Source: Euborellia annulipes
Taxonomy: Eukaryota > Arthropoda > Insecta > Dermaptera > Anisolabididae
DNA length: 64,000 bases
Reading direction: 5' to 3'
Assembly: GCA_023213315.1 (NCBI GenBank)
Contig: JAKCPI010028301.1
Span: 28,791-92,790 of the forward strand
Positions within the stretch are counted from its first letter, which is position 1; each line of letters opens with the position of its first letter. The position numbers and the translations under genes are program-made. Below the pieces are notes generated by a model. That model was not told the DNA's origin, did not search any database, and saw nothing but the letters and a program-made list of their open reading frames with translations. Below are positions 43,658 through 54,955 of the stretch, piece by piece.

Positions 43658-44509
43658 ATGAATGATGCAATTTCTCAAACATTTCCTCGAGAAGACTATC
43701 GTGAACTATTGGAACTCGTAATTATTTTTCTTGGGGGTGTTCCCTTAGGTGGCATACATTTTAAAAAGCCGGGTGCATATCATATGGCCAGATGGATGGC
43801 GAAATCGATATATTCATTAAAAATCTATTTATTTCGAACAGAATTTAAATTAACCAAAGAAGAAGAAAAGTCACTTATTCGCATAACATGCTTTATTGTA
43901 AAATGCTATGTAAAACATTGGTTCCGTGCAAGAGAAGCAATATCTGCACCATTAAATGATATAAAATTCTTAAGGAAATTAGAGCAATACAAGCAAGTTG
44001 ACGAAGATATTGCCGAAGTGGCTATTGCTAAATTTGTTCATCATTTATATTATTTAAGTGAAGAATGCATAACTTTAGTACTTTTTGATGATTCAATTAA
44101 TGAGGACACCAAATTAAAGATAGCTCAAAAATTATTAGCGGAAATGGATGTAGATTACGAACATGAAATCGATGAAGTACAAGGTGAAAAAATAGGCGAT
44201 TTTAAGAAATTGCCACTTAGAAAAGAAGATTTTTCCCAATTTTTACAAAGCTCTAATGAAGAAATTTTGCTAAAATTAGCAAGTAAAAATTCTCTAAATT
44301 TATTACGTAGATGTGAAATAGGAAATTTTTTGCATTTCCACCCATCAAAATGGATTACTTCTCTAGGATACCAAAAAGGAAAACTTCTCTTGAAAGAACT
44401 GAAGGTTGTGAATGATCCGGCAGAAAGGGGCATCAAACTTATAGAGGATTTCAACGATAAAATTACACTGGATGAGTATCAAAAGCAATTTTTAGTGCAG
44501 GTGACTTAG
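43658..44509 (+). CDS. Uncharacterised 283-residue protein, ARWMAK family
   Basis: Intact ORF. ATG at 43658 is eight codons after an in-frame stop. I recall a multi-copy family of unknown function in arthropods and cnidarians with the same blocks: a GGIHFKKPGAYHMARWMAK segment (residues 31-49), YSLKIYLFRTEFKLT, HHLYYLSEE (128-136), SKWITSLGYQKG and VVNDPAERGIKLIEDFN (250-266). The protein is mixed helical, with no signal peptide, no zinc finger and no nuclease motif visible. Known relatives are, as I remember, longer at the N-terminus, so this may be a C-terminal portion. After the stop, a further in-family-like stretch (EYPRKYPRP, near 44590-44650) lies behind an acceptor-like tacatacag, so the gene may be spliced or decayed at its end. 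Probably mobile-element-borne; function unknown. Confidence 0.65.
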   Translation: MNDAISQTFPREDYRELLELVIIFLGGVPLGGIHFKKPGAYHMARWMAKSIYSLKIYLFRTEFKLTKEEEKSLIRITCFIVKCYVKHWFRAREAISAPLNDIKFLRKLEQYKQVDEDIAEVAIAKFVHHLYYLSEECITLVLFDDSINEDTKLKIAQKLLAEMDVDYEHEIDEVQGEKIGDFKKLPLRKEDFSQFLQSSNEEILLKLASKNSLNLLRRCEIGNFLHFHPSKWITSLGYQKGKLLLKELKVVNDPAERGIKLIEDFNDKITLDEYQKQFLVQVT

Positions 44510-45001
44510 GTTACATTTTATATTTTCTGAAATTAACATGATTAATAACCTTATAAATACATTTGTGTTTTTATTTGTTACATACAGTCCAAGAATACCC
44601 GCGAAAATATCCTAGGCCAGCAAGAGAAGTCTTACAAAAAACATTCACGTAGAATATATAACTTTTCATTATAATGTTCGTTTATATTTAAGTTATGCAT
44701 ATGTAAAAAAGATATTTAGTATTTAAATTTTTAAATTATGGCTAGTCAACATTAAAATAAAATTACAAGCACATATATTATAATTATATTACCCAAAACG
44801 AAAAAAATGATTTTAATCGCTATAAGTTATGATATTTAAAAAAAATAGGGCAAGAGTTCCACGTCTTAATATTATTATTTTGAGCTAATATTTTATAGGA
44901 CTTACTTTTGGATATAATGGAACAAAATTCCGCCCAGCACTACCTACTCCCTAAAAGAAAATTGAAAAATAAGTGGCAGCCTAATATATATAGGTATATA
45001 T

Positions 45002-46030
45002 GTCGTAGACAGATCGTGAAATTAGACAGTTCATGAACTGTCTAGACATTTCATGAACTGCAGCCAGATCGTGTAATGGTCAAACAGTTACATGATCTGG
45101 CTAAAAATTTTAGACAGTTCATGAAATGCAATTGGGCCTTAGACAGATCGTGTAATGCTCGAGAATTACATGAAATGTCTAAATTTTTTAGGCAGTTCAT
45201 GAACTGCCTAACAGCAGTTTTGCCGATCGTGTACTGTTTGTAAAGCAAATAAAGATCTCGAAAAAAGTCAATTTTTTTCAATATTATTATTATTATCGAT
45301 TACTAAATTTTCCAAATCTTCCTCACTTTGTAAATCTTGAGTTAAGGTGCGCGTCTCGGGGTTCTAATTTTGGGAGATTCCAGCGGCCACAAATTTGAAG
45401 CTATCTACCTCAATTTTTTTTTTAATTAAAGCTATTTAAAATGTCTACAACTCATAGAAGGCCTTTTTTTGATTTTCGAAAAAATAAAAATTTTTTTTTT
45501 AGATTTATTGCATTAAATTGCAATCAGTACACGATCGGCAAAACTGCTGTTAGGCAGTTCATGAACTGCCTAAAAAATTTAGACATTTCATGTAATTCTC
45601 GAGCATTACACGATCTGTCTAAGGCCCAATTGCATTTCATGAACTGACTAAAATTTTTAGCCAGATCATGTAACTGTTTGACCAGGGGCGTATTTATGGG
45701 GGGGCCGAGGGGGCCCGGGCCCCCCCCCCCCCGAAATTTCCCAAACACATATACATATATAGGGATATACAGACATCAGCGCAACAAATTTTTCCGCAGG
45801 ATGGACAACTTTGGTTCCGCAATAAAAAAAATGTTCCGCAAAAAATTTCGTGTGAAAAAAATATAGTTTCTTAAAAAAAAAAATTTCCGCAGAAAAATTT
45901 TTGAGTTCGGGCCCCTCCCGAAAAAAATTTCTATATACGCCCCTGTGTTTGACCATTACACGATCTGGCTGCAGTTCATGAAATGTCTAGACAGTTCATG
46001 AACTGTCTAATTTCACGATCTGTCTACGAC
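45002..46030. mobile_element. Palindromic element with nested cagttcatgaactg motifs
   Basis: Ends gtcgtagacagatcgtg and cacgatctgtctacgac. Arms of about 240 bp (45002-45245 and 45520-46030, the right one interrupted by a MITE) consist of repeated palindromic words: agacagttcatgaactgtct, cagttcatgaactg, gacagatcgtg and catgatctggct. No ORF of substance. Confidence 0.85.
45683..45945. mobile_element. hAT-like MITE, CAGGGGCGTAT family (copy 1)
   Basis: 8-bp duplication tgtttgac at 45675-45682 and 45946-45953; ends caggggcgtattta and tatatacgcccctg; G and C runs close to the left end. 263 bp. Nested in the palindrome at 45002-46030. Confidence 0.92.
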
Positions 46031-46104
46031 ATATATATCACAAAAAATTGTAATGTTGACTACAAAAGGATAAGTAAGTGTTGAATATAAAATAAATTAA
46101 ACAT

Positions 46105-46323
46105 ATGTTTATTTTTAAAGATCCTGACGATGATGAAAAATCGAAACTGTTATTTGCAAAGCATGAGAATTCATTTAATTACACACTCACAGAACAAACA
46201 GTGATTGATGAAGTAACTGCGGCTCTTCAAGGTCTATTTAATCTTATTTTATGTCACAAATTGAATATCGACATTTTTGTATTTGTTTTATGCAATCGCA
46301 TCAATTTTATTAAGAAAAAATGA
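46105..46323 (+). CDS. Short ORF or exon, unknown
   Basis: Unrecognised. ATG at 46105, 72 codons. A splice-acceptor-like tttttaaag lies within it at 46113-46121, followed by a protein-like stretch DPDDDEKSKLLFAKHENS and TEQTVIDEVTAAL, then a donor-like aag-gtctat at 46230. The C-terminal 25 codons look like intron. It may be an isolated exon, perhaps of the gene at 43658, or chance. Confidence 0.25.
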   Translation: MFIFKDPDDDEKSKLLFAKHENSFNYTLTEQTVIDEVTAALQGLFNLILCHKLNIDIFVFVLCNRINFIKKK

Positions 46324-46895
46324 ATTGTTGCGGGTTTTTTTTGCCGCTGAGAGAATTTTAGGTTAGAAAAACATAGGGATAGACGCGACAACGCGCTACA
46401 GATCCCATTTATTTGGGATCTATAGCGCGTTGCCGCGCTTGCAGCGGACGAGCTTCAATTGATTCACACACATTGGGATCTGTAGCATGAATTCGCCTAT
46501 AGTCGCGCTTGTAGCGGTCGCGCGTTTACGTGTCCAGTGGACGACCAGACTTAATATTATGAGACATTTTGACTATTATATTATCTCTTGTTGCAGGACC
46601 TTGGCTAGTTTTCTCTACTATCAGTTATGAGAGGTACCTTTCTTTATTTCGATACCTGTTTCTGTCTACCCTTATAATATTAACCTTTTCTTTCTAACAA
46701 TTAGAGTGTGAGTGAATTTTTTTCCTAGCTCGATTTTCAAAATTAAAAATTAACTTAATTTTATTTTTTGATAATTAAATAACATAAATAATTTGATCCT
46801 CTAATTTATTTGATATTTTCGTCCACATTTTATTTTCTAATTTATTATTAACGAATATAATTCTGCTATGTATACTTAAAGCCCTCTTGTCATTC
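46324..46895. other. No gene; hairpin near 46389-46432
   Basis: caacgcgctacagatccca (46389) and tgggatctatagcgcgttg (to 46432) form a 19-bp stem with one mismatch and a 6-base loop; gatctgtagc and gcgcttgtagcgg recur downstream to 46530. The remainder is AT-rich. Confidence 0.5.
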
Positions 46896-47163
46896 CAGGG
46901 GCGTATATAAGGGGGGAGCCGAGGGGGCCCGGCCCCCCCCCCCCCCCGAAATTTCCTAAACACATATACATATATAGGGATATACAGACATCAGCGCAAC
47001 AAATTTTTCCGCAGGGTGGAAAACTTTGATTCCGCAAAAGAAAAAATGTTCCGCAAAAAATTCCGTGTGAAAAAAAATTTAGTTTCTTAAAAAAAAATTT
47101 TCCGCAGAAAAATTTTCGAGTTCGGGCCCCCCCCCCCGAAAAAAATTTCTATATACGCCCCTG
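46896..47163. mobile_element. hAT-like MITE, CAGGGGCGTAT family (copy 2)
   Basis: 8-bp duplication tgtcattc at 46888-46895 and 47164-47171; ends caggggcgtatata and tatatacgcccctg; 268 bp, close to 45683-45945. Confidence 0.92.
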
Positions 47164-48195
47164 TGTCATTCTATTATATATTTAAAATATAAATGATAAA
47201 TGAAGGATGTAAAATTATTTCAAAAACATAACAACCAATTTTAAATTTATCATATTCAATGTTTAAAAAAAAAAATAAAACTCCTGTCTACACGTGTTTT
47301 GCTTATAAATAATAAATATACCACTGATGAAAAAAAATTCAAATTAAAAATAGCTTGTCTTAGTGCTGTGTTATCAGGGCCGCAGCAAGGAAAACTTGCG
47401 CCCGGGGCCAAGATTATAATTTGCGCCCCCCAAAATCGTTGGGGAAAATTTTGAGAAATTCGAAAAAACTGAAAAAAATGCATCAGTAAAGTACTAGTAC
47501 TCTTTGGGCGATTTTGTTGGAAAGCTTCGTGTCACGTCCTATGGGGATAGCAAACATAAATATAAAATTTCAAACTCCTAGCTCTTTTGGTTCTTGAGAT
47601 ATTTTGTTCACACACACACACAGACACAGACACACACACACACAGACAAGACAGACCACGTCGCGAAAACCACTTTTTTGGATTCAGCGGACCTCGAAAG
47701 ATATATTCGTGTTTGTCAATACGTGTATATCTATCAAAATCTCGACATCGACTTTTTGACATGAACCCAATACTTTCCCTCTATATATTTCTATCTCTCT
47801 CTCTTCTCCGCCAGACGCTTCTCTTCATAACTGGTTGTGTTTTTTTGTCGCTCCTCGTTCGTCACGATTTTTAGTGGTTTATTTTGCTGTTCCTGCCTTG
47901 AACTTGGTACCAATCTGTTCGTGCTGTGACGCACTATACGTTCGCGTAAGTGCATTTAATATATATATATCCAGTGGTTTCTCCATAGACTGCCCTTTTT
48001 CAAGTTCACATTTTAAAATATTAATTTGACTTTTATCGGATTACCTATTCCAGGTAAAATACAATAGTTATATGAGTTCTTAATTTAGATAATATATTGA
48101 TAAACTTTTATTTAAATTTGAGATAAAAATAAAATATTTAAATATTTTATATTTAAATTTAAAATAAGAATAAATTTAAAGAACAAAAAACCGAA
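47164..48195. repeat. Repeat-derived DNA with a CA microsatellite
   Basis: cagggccgcagcaagg near 47377 looks like an unpaired hAT end. 47470-47790 is an inverted relative of 50310-50620: shared gtactagtact, a (ca)n/(tg)n tract (47611-47645), and tcgacatcga-ttttgacatgaa followed by ctttc-ctctatata. No gene. Confidence 0.55.
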
Positions 48196-49209
48196 ATGTC
48201 AAGTTGTGGCAAGTGCTCCAGAGTGATTGCAAGAGGGGAAGGCATTGCATGTAGCAAGTGTTTGAAGTTGTTTCATATTAAATGTGCGGCCCAGTCCTGG
48301 GGCCCTATACCAACAAATTACTCTGTTAAAAAACACTGGAAGTGTTTTGCCTGTAGAGGTAAAAATAATCATGGGCAATCACCACCGAGCCCGGCTGGGC
48401 AGCAACCATGTGTTTCTCAAGAATCGCCGCAGAGGGGAATACAACACTGCCCTCGGAGAGAGAAACTAATATGGCTGACACTGAGTTGAGGACGGCTTTA
48501 CAAACGCTTATAGAGAAGGTGACAGCCATTGATACTACAATAAAACATGATGTCATTACGGGCCTGACTGCATGCAATTCGGCAATTGAGGATGCTGTCT
48601 GTCTCCCAGCTCAATACTTTGAATATGCTGGTGGATGGCCTGGTTAAACGACTTGAGATAGTTGAGCAAGAGAATATCAACTTGAAGACTCGACTTGAAA
48701 AATGTGAGGAAAAATTAAACAATTATGAGCAATAGTCCCTGATCGCTACCAAAACTATTGAGATTCATGGAATACCAATCAAGGCAAATGAAAATCCTGA
48801 ACAGCTTGTGGTGGATGTGGCAAAAGCGCTAAATGTCGACATTTCACTTTCTGATATAAACTCTGCTTGGCGTCCAAGGACTGTATCGGATAATTCACGG
48901 CCACCTGTGATCATTACTCGGCTATCTAGTAGGCGAACTAATGAGGCTATACTACGAGCAAGAAGATCTAGGAGAGACACTTTCACGACGAGGCAACTGG
49001 GGTGGAGCGAGAACGCCGTTACTACCATCTTCGGGAACGAGCGCCTCACTCAGGCCAACAGAGCAATCTACAATGAGGCCAAGAGGCTCAAACAAGCAAA
49101 AAAGGTGTCTTTTCTGTGGGTCAGAGAGGGACGTGTGCTTTTGAGAAGAGCCGAGGGGCAGCCTCCAATTCTACTCAGGACACTCCAGGAGACACAAAAT
49201 TTTTCCTAG
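48196..49209 (+). pseudogene. Decayed LINE ORF1 with PHD-like finger
   Basis: Starts at ATG 48196 with a zinc finger (SSCGKCSRVIARGEG, CSKCLKLFHIKC, HWKCFAC), continues in a second frame (48408-48647: coiled-coil-like ALQTLIEKVTAIDTTIK) and ends in the first frame (48808-49209) with the ORF1 C-terminal domain: IHGIPIKANENPE-like start, DINSAWRPR, RRDTFTTRQLG, AIYNEAKRLKQAKKVSFLW and RVLLRRAEG. That domain resembles the FP-type C-terminal domain of CR1/Jockey ORF1 proteins. Two frame changes and a stop (near 48735) break it. No ORF2 follows. It is a different subfamily from 3193-3969. Confidence 0.78.
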
Positions 49210-49496
49210 TTAAATTGAGCTTCTGGTTTTTCAGGTTAATCTACCATATCTTTACTCCGAACAAAATAATATTATTACTAGTATCACTTAAATTGAAAAT
49301 AATAAAATTTTATTTGAATCAATTTACTTTCTTTTTAATGAAATTTGTTAAATTTTTAAAACCTATCTTTACATTATGAGATGTTTTTTTTTTATGTTTA
49401 TTTTATTCAATTGTATATATTTAGAAATATGCTTTGTAAATGTCAATGATTCAAGAGCCTGGGAAAGCAAATTCTGTTATTTCTTTTTAATGTTCA
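49210..49496. other. AT-rich flank, no gene
   Basis: No repeat pair or ORF of note between the LINE relic and the inverted element pair. Confidence 0.4.
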
Positions 49497-52400
49497 CCCG
49501 AGTCGAAATCTAACGCCTGGTTTGAGTCTACAACCTCAGAATCTAATTGTTGTCAAAGTAGACTTAAAAGAATCAAACTAGGATTTGATTACGTGGTTTC
49601 TATGGAAATTTGATAGTCTGGTTTGGTCCTAACAAGTCTACTTATGTCCCCTTTTGACATGTTTAGACTCAGACCAGGTATTCGAAATACTCGTTTAAGT
49701 CTACCAGATCTACTATTACTAGAGTCCCTACCCGAGTCGAAATCGAACGCCTGGTTTGAACCTTTTAGTCCTGAATTCCCTTGTTATTTGATGGGATGTT
49801 ATTTATTTACAATTTTGTGAAAGCCTACTGATTCTACCAGGAGAATTAGAAGATTCAAACCAGTATTTGAGTTGAAATCGAACGCCTGGTTTGAACCTTT
49901 TAGTCCTCAATTCCTTTGTTATTTGATAGGATTAAAATTTGGTTAAAGCCTACTAAACCTACCAGGAGAATTAGAAGGTTCAAACCAGTATTTGAGTCAA
50001 AATTGAAAGCCTGGCTTGAGCCTACTGAGCCTGCCAGGAGAATTAGAAGGTTCAAACCAGTACTTGAACGCCTGGCTTGAACCTTGCAGTCTTCAATTGA
50101 GGACTAAAAGGTTCAAGCCAGGCGTTCGATTTTGACTCGGGAAGTACTGGTTTGAACCTTCTAATCCTCTCGGGTAAAAATTAAAAACAGTGAGATCTCA
50201 GCGCCAAAGCTTTAGTAGATGACCACTTTTCATTTTCTTTCATTCCTTGGATATTTAGATTTATTATCGATAAAAAAGAAGTAAGTTTTAAGTTTTATTT
50301 TCATTTTTTACTTTCTCGTACCCTATATATGAAATATATAGGAGAGAAAGTAATGCGATCATGTCAAAAATTCGATGTCGAGATTTTGATGGATATACAT
50401 GTTTTGAGGCCCCTGAGTCCAAAAAAAGTGGGTCCCGCAAATTGGTCTGTGTGTGTGTGTGTGTGTGTGTGTCTGTGTGTGTGTAACGATTTTTTTAGCA
50501 TGAAGGAATTGAGCTACCGGATTGAAATTTTATATTTAACTTAGGTACCTTTGAAGAATCTCAAAATAAGCTTTTGAACAAAATCTGCCAAAAAGTACTA
50601 GTACTTTACTGATGTACTTTTTCAGTTTTTTTCGATTTTCTCAAAATTCCCTCCAAGGATTTTTTTTAAAATTCATAAATCAATTATTTTTTAGATGCTC
50701 TTTAAAATGTATATTCTCATTTTGCCGTTGAAATCTTCTGAAGACCACTTTACTCTTGTTCTTCATAGGAAAGTAGAAATGGTTGCCATGGTAACGGAAT
50801 TTAAATCTTTTTCTTTTTATTAGATTAAAAATCAATTATTATTTAAATTCCCATTTTTTTTAAATTTATTTGTGTCTTTAATTGTTTCAAAGAAAACATA
50901 TATATCTCTCTCTCTCTCACTTGCAAACATTATCGTCTCTCTCTACTCTTTTTAAATTCCCTTTCCACCTTATCTTCGCATAGGAACAATGTTAATTTCC
51001 TATAGGGATTTGTATGTTAATTTCGATTCAAAAGGGGGTCCCCTTTAGAACTTTTTAGGCATTTAAAATTTTTTTTTCCAATTCTTATGAAATTTTGTAT
51101 TTATTTACGATTCTATATTGTGTATAAAATGTCCAAATATGAGATTAAAATTTTGAAAAATAACCATAGTTTATTTGAAGCAGTCAACATTTAAAATCCA
51201 AGTTTGAAACTAAGGTGCTATCGGAAACTAAATATATCTCGACACAAAAAATCTGGTGTGACCAGCACAGTGCGCAACTTTCTCTTACCGAAGGGTAAGA
51301 GAGAGTTGTGTGCTGTGCGCCAGTCACACCAGATTTTTTCATTAATTTTCTTTATTATTATTAATTATTGTTATTTATTTAAGGATCAACGTTATAAAAA
51401 CAAGCCAAAACAAAATGATAAGGTTAGCTGTTATTTTTATTTTTATTTTTTTTTATATAGATGTAATCTTATATTCTATTTAATTTTTTCAATTATATTC
51501 ATTATAAATTTTAGAACACATTGGCCTGAAGAAGCCACTTTAATTTTAATAAATGAATACAAGGAACATTGGCCATTCATGTCATTTTGAAAGGTAAGAA
51601 GACAAATTAAAAAAGATTATAAATTTATAAAATTAATTTATATATTTTTCACATTTCCAGAGAACTAAATGAAGTTCTTACTGAAAAGAAAAATATTTTT
51701 CCACATGTGATAGCTGATGGTATAGGCCTACATATACAGTCAAGATAAAAATTAATGTGATTTATTTTAGAGATGGAAACTTATTTTTACATCCATATTT
51801 TCTTTAAAACAATTTCAGTAATGAATCTCCAGAAATATTGAAATCGACACGAAGAGCATTTGGAATTTTTAAAATTTTTTAAATATGTTATCTTATTCTC
51901 AAATTAAAGAAAATTGATATTTAAACAAAAAATATTTTATTTAAAGTTTAATTTGATTTTCCTTTTATTTAAGAATTTAATTGTAGTGAAATGAAGAGCA
52001 AAACGTGAAGATCCATCAAAATCTCGACATCGAATTTTTGACATGAATCCAATACTTTCTCTCTATATATATTAACATATATAGATGTAAGAGAAAGTAA
52101 AAAATTTCGAATGTGGAGTGCCAAGTTGTATAAATTAGCAAAGGGTATGCTTGTTTTTTGGCATTGAGAAAAATAACTTTTAGAGTGTTTTCTTCAAATA
52201 TTTCGATGGCATTTAATAGGACTTCTTCATCAGCGGTGAAGTGCTATTAAATGTCTTCGAAATATTTGAAGAAAACACTCTAAAAGTTATTTTTCTCATT
52301 GCCAAAAAACAAGCATACATCTTTGCTAATCTAACAAAATTATCAGAACTTTTTTGTCACTCTGTATATATGTATATAAACAAATTTTAAATGAGAATTC

Positions 52401-52666
52401 ATAGGCCTAAACTAGGATTCCAGCATTCAGTACTGCTGGTCGTAATAGTAGATCTGGTAGACTTAAACTAGTATTTCGAATACCTGGTCTGAGTCTAAAC
52501 ATGTCAAAAAGGGACATAAGTAGACTTGTTAGAACCAAACCAGACTATCAAATTTCCAAAGAAACCATGCTTTCAAATCCTAGTTTGATTCTGTTAAGTC
52601 TACTTAGACAACAATTAGATTCTGAGGTTTTGTAGACTCAAACCAGGCGTTCGATTTCGACTCGGG
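49497..52666 (+). mobile_element. Giant inverted pair, left element (CCCGAG termini)
   Basis: Begins cccgagtcgaaatctaacg and ends cgttcgatttcgactcggg, so it has its own inverted termini. The first 700 bp contain at least five variants of gaacgcctggtttgaacc and ccaggagaattagaaggttc. An unrelated block (about 50305-51345, with a GT microsatellite and a 90-bp palindrome near 51250-51340) is inserted. The rest is an inverted copy of 52824-54655. No transposase; no clear target duplication. Confidence 0.75.
51250..51340. repeat. Short palindrome aatctggtgtgacc / ggtcacaccagatt type
   Basis: aaaatctggtgtgaccagcac and its near complement ending agtcacaccagatttt, around a loop with ctcttaccgaagggtaagag. 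The same tgtgctgtgcg-cgagtcacaccagatt word occurs inside the CAAGGGCGGATCC MITE family. Confidence 0.65.
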
Positions 52667-52823
52667 TATATATCAGAGTCTGGCCATACGAGCGACCGTT
52701 AGAATTGTCGGCCATCTTTCTTCCGACCGCTCCATTGAATACATGGCGAAAAAATGATTTTTTTTTGTTAATTAATTATATAATAATTTTATTCAAAAAA
52801 AAACTCATAGAAACAGAAGCTAA

Positions 52824-54655
52824 CCCGAGTCGAAATCGAACGCCTGGTTTGAGTCTACAAAACCTCAGAATCTAATTGTTGTCTAAGTAGACTTAACAGA
52901 ATCAAACTAGGATTTGAAAGCATGGTTTCTATGGAAATTTGATAGTCTGGTTTGGTTCTAACAAGTCTACTTATGTCCCTTTTTGACATGTTTAGACTCA
53001 GACCAGGTATTCGAAATACTAGTTTAAGTCTACCAGATCTACTATTACGACCAGCAGTACTGAATGCTGGAATCCTAGTTTAGGCCTATTAATTCTCATT
53101 TAAAATTTGTTTATATACATATATACAGAGTGACAAAAAAGTTCTGATAATTTTGTTAGATTAGCAAAGAGGTATGCTTGTTTTTTGGCAATGAGAAAAA
53201 TAACTTATAGAGTGTTTTCTTCAAATATTTCGAAGACATTTAATAGCACTTCACCGCTGATGAAGAAATCCTATTAAATGCCATCGAAATATTTGAAGAA
53301 AACACTCTAAAAGTTATTTTTCTCATTGCCAAAAAACAAGCATACCTCTTTGCTAATTTATACAACTTGGCACTCCACATTCGAAATTTTTTACTTTCAC
53401 TTACATCTATATATGTTAATATATATAGAGAGAAAGTATTGGATTCATGTCAAAAATTCGATGTTGAGATTTTGATGGATCTTCACGTTTTGCTCTTCAT
53501 TTCGCTACAATTAAATTCTTAAATAAAAGGAAAATCAAATTAATCTTTAAATAAAATATTTTTTGTTTAAATATCAATTTTCTTTAATTTGAGAATAAGA
53601 TAACATATATTTAAAAAATTTTAAAAATTCCAAATGCTCTTCGTGTCGATTTCAATATTTCTGGAGATTCATTACTGAAATTGTTTTAAAGAAAATATGG
53701 ATGTAAAAATAAGTTTCCATCTCTAAAATAAATCACATTAATTTTTATCTTGACTGTATATGTAGGCCTATACCATCAGCTATCACATGTGGAAAAATAT
53801 TTTTCTTTTCAGTAAGAACTTCATTTAGTTCTCTGGAAATGTGAAAAATATAGATCTATAAATTAATTTTATAAATTTATAATCTTTTTTAATTTGTCTT
53901 CTTACCTTTCAAAATGACATGAATGGCCAATGTTCCTTGTATTCATTTATTAGAATTAAAGTGGCTTCTTCAGGCCAATGTGTTTTTACAACTAAAATTT
54001 ATAATGAATATAATTGAAAAAATTAAATAGAATATAAGATTACATCAATATAAAAAAAATAAAAATAACAGCTAACCTTATCATTTTGTTTTGGCTTGTT
54101 TTTATAACGTTAACCCTTAAATAAATAAAAATAATTAATAATAATAAAGAAAATTAATGAAAAAAAATGAAAATAAAACTTAAAACTTACTTCTTTTTTA
54201 TCGATAATAAATCCAAATATCCAAGGAATGAAAGAAAATGAAAGGTGGTCATCTACTAAAGCTTTGGCGCTGAGATCGCACTGTTTTTGATTTTTCCGAG
54301 AGGATTAGAAGATTCAAACCAGTACTTCCCGAGTCAAAATCGAACGCCTGGCTTGAACCTTTTAGTCCTCAATTGAAGACTGCAAGGTTCAAGCCAGGCG
54401 TTCAAGTACTGGTTTGAACCTTCTAATTCTCCTGGTAGGTTTAGTAGGCTTTAACCAAATTTTAATCCTATCAAATAACAAAGGAATTGAGGACTAAAAG
54501 GTTCAAACCAGGCGTTCAAGTACTGGTTTGAATCTTCTAATTCTCCTGATAGAATCAGTAGGCTTTCACAAAATTGTAAATAAATAACATCCCATCAAAT
54601 AACAAGGGAATTCAGGACTAAAAGGCTCAAACCAGGCGTTCGATTTCGACTCGGG
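52824..54655 (-). mobile_element. Giant inverted pair, right element
   Basis: Begins cccgagtcgaaatcgaacg and ends gttcgatttcgactcggg. It is the mirror of the left element without the 1-kb block; long stretches (for example around 52390-52666 versus 52824-53100) are nearly identical. The two are separated by only about 157 bp (52667-52823), so the whole is a palindrome of about 5 kb. Confidence 0.8.
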
Positions 54656-54955
54656 AATAGTTTAATGATTATTTATATACTAAAAAAAAGTAAGTAAAAC
54701 CACTCAAAATAATTTATTTAATTAAAAAACATTTGAATTTGACATTTCCCAATCTGTCATTTTTCAGTTTCTCATAGCTATATATGTAATATTTATTTCT
54801 AAAATAAAGTGAATAATCTCAAGAATATTATTTAAATGAATGAATTATTTTTCCTTTACTTTTCCTTTTAAAATATAGATTTGGAATTTATAAATTAGGC
54901 CTACTCTATAGGGCCTATGTGAAAAATTTGATAAGAGCTTTGACTTTATCACGGA
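54656..54955. other. AT-rich, no gene
   Basis: No ORF or repeat pair identified apart from a tandemly duplicated host segment starting near 54920 (gtgaaaa-tttgataag) that recurs at 55020. Confidence 0.4.

Larger units (their letters stand above)
41991..44983. mobile_element. Candidate TA-type element around the 283-codon ORF
   Basis: An inverted pair: gccgggcggaattttgttcc near 42024-42045 and ggaacaaaattccgcccagc near 44922-44941. The right end then reads aattgaaaaataagtggcagcc followed by TA (44984), closely resembling the terminus gaaaaataagggacaccc-TA of the element at 13123-14420. The left terminus is fused to the palindrome at 39590 and not intact. If real, the ORF at 43658-44509 is inside a mobile unit. 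Confidence 0.4.

Noticed and set aside
47587..47874. ORF with His/Thr/Asp repeats
   Set aside because: Translation of the CA/CAGA microsatellite.
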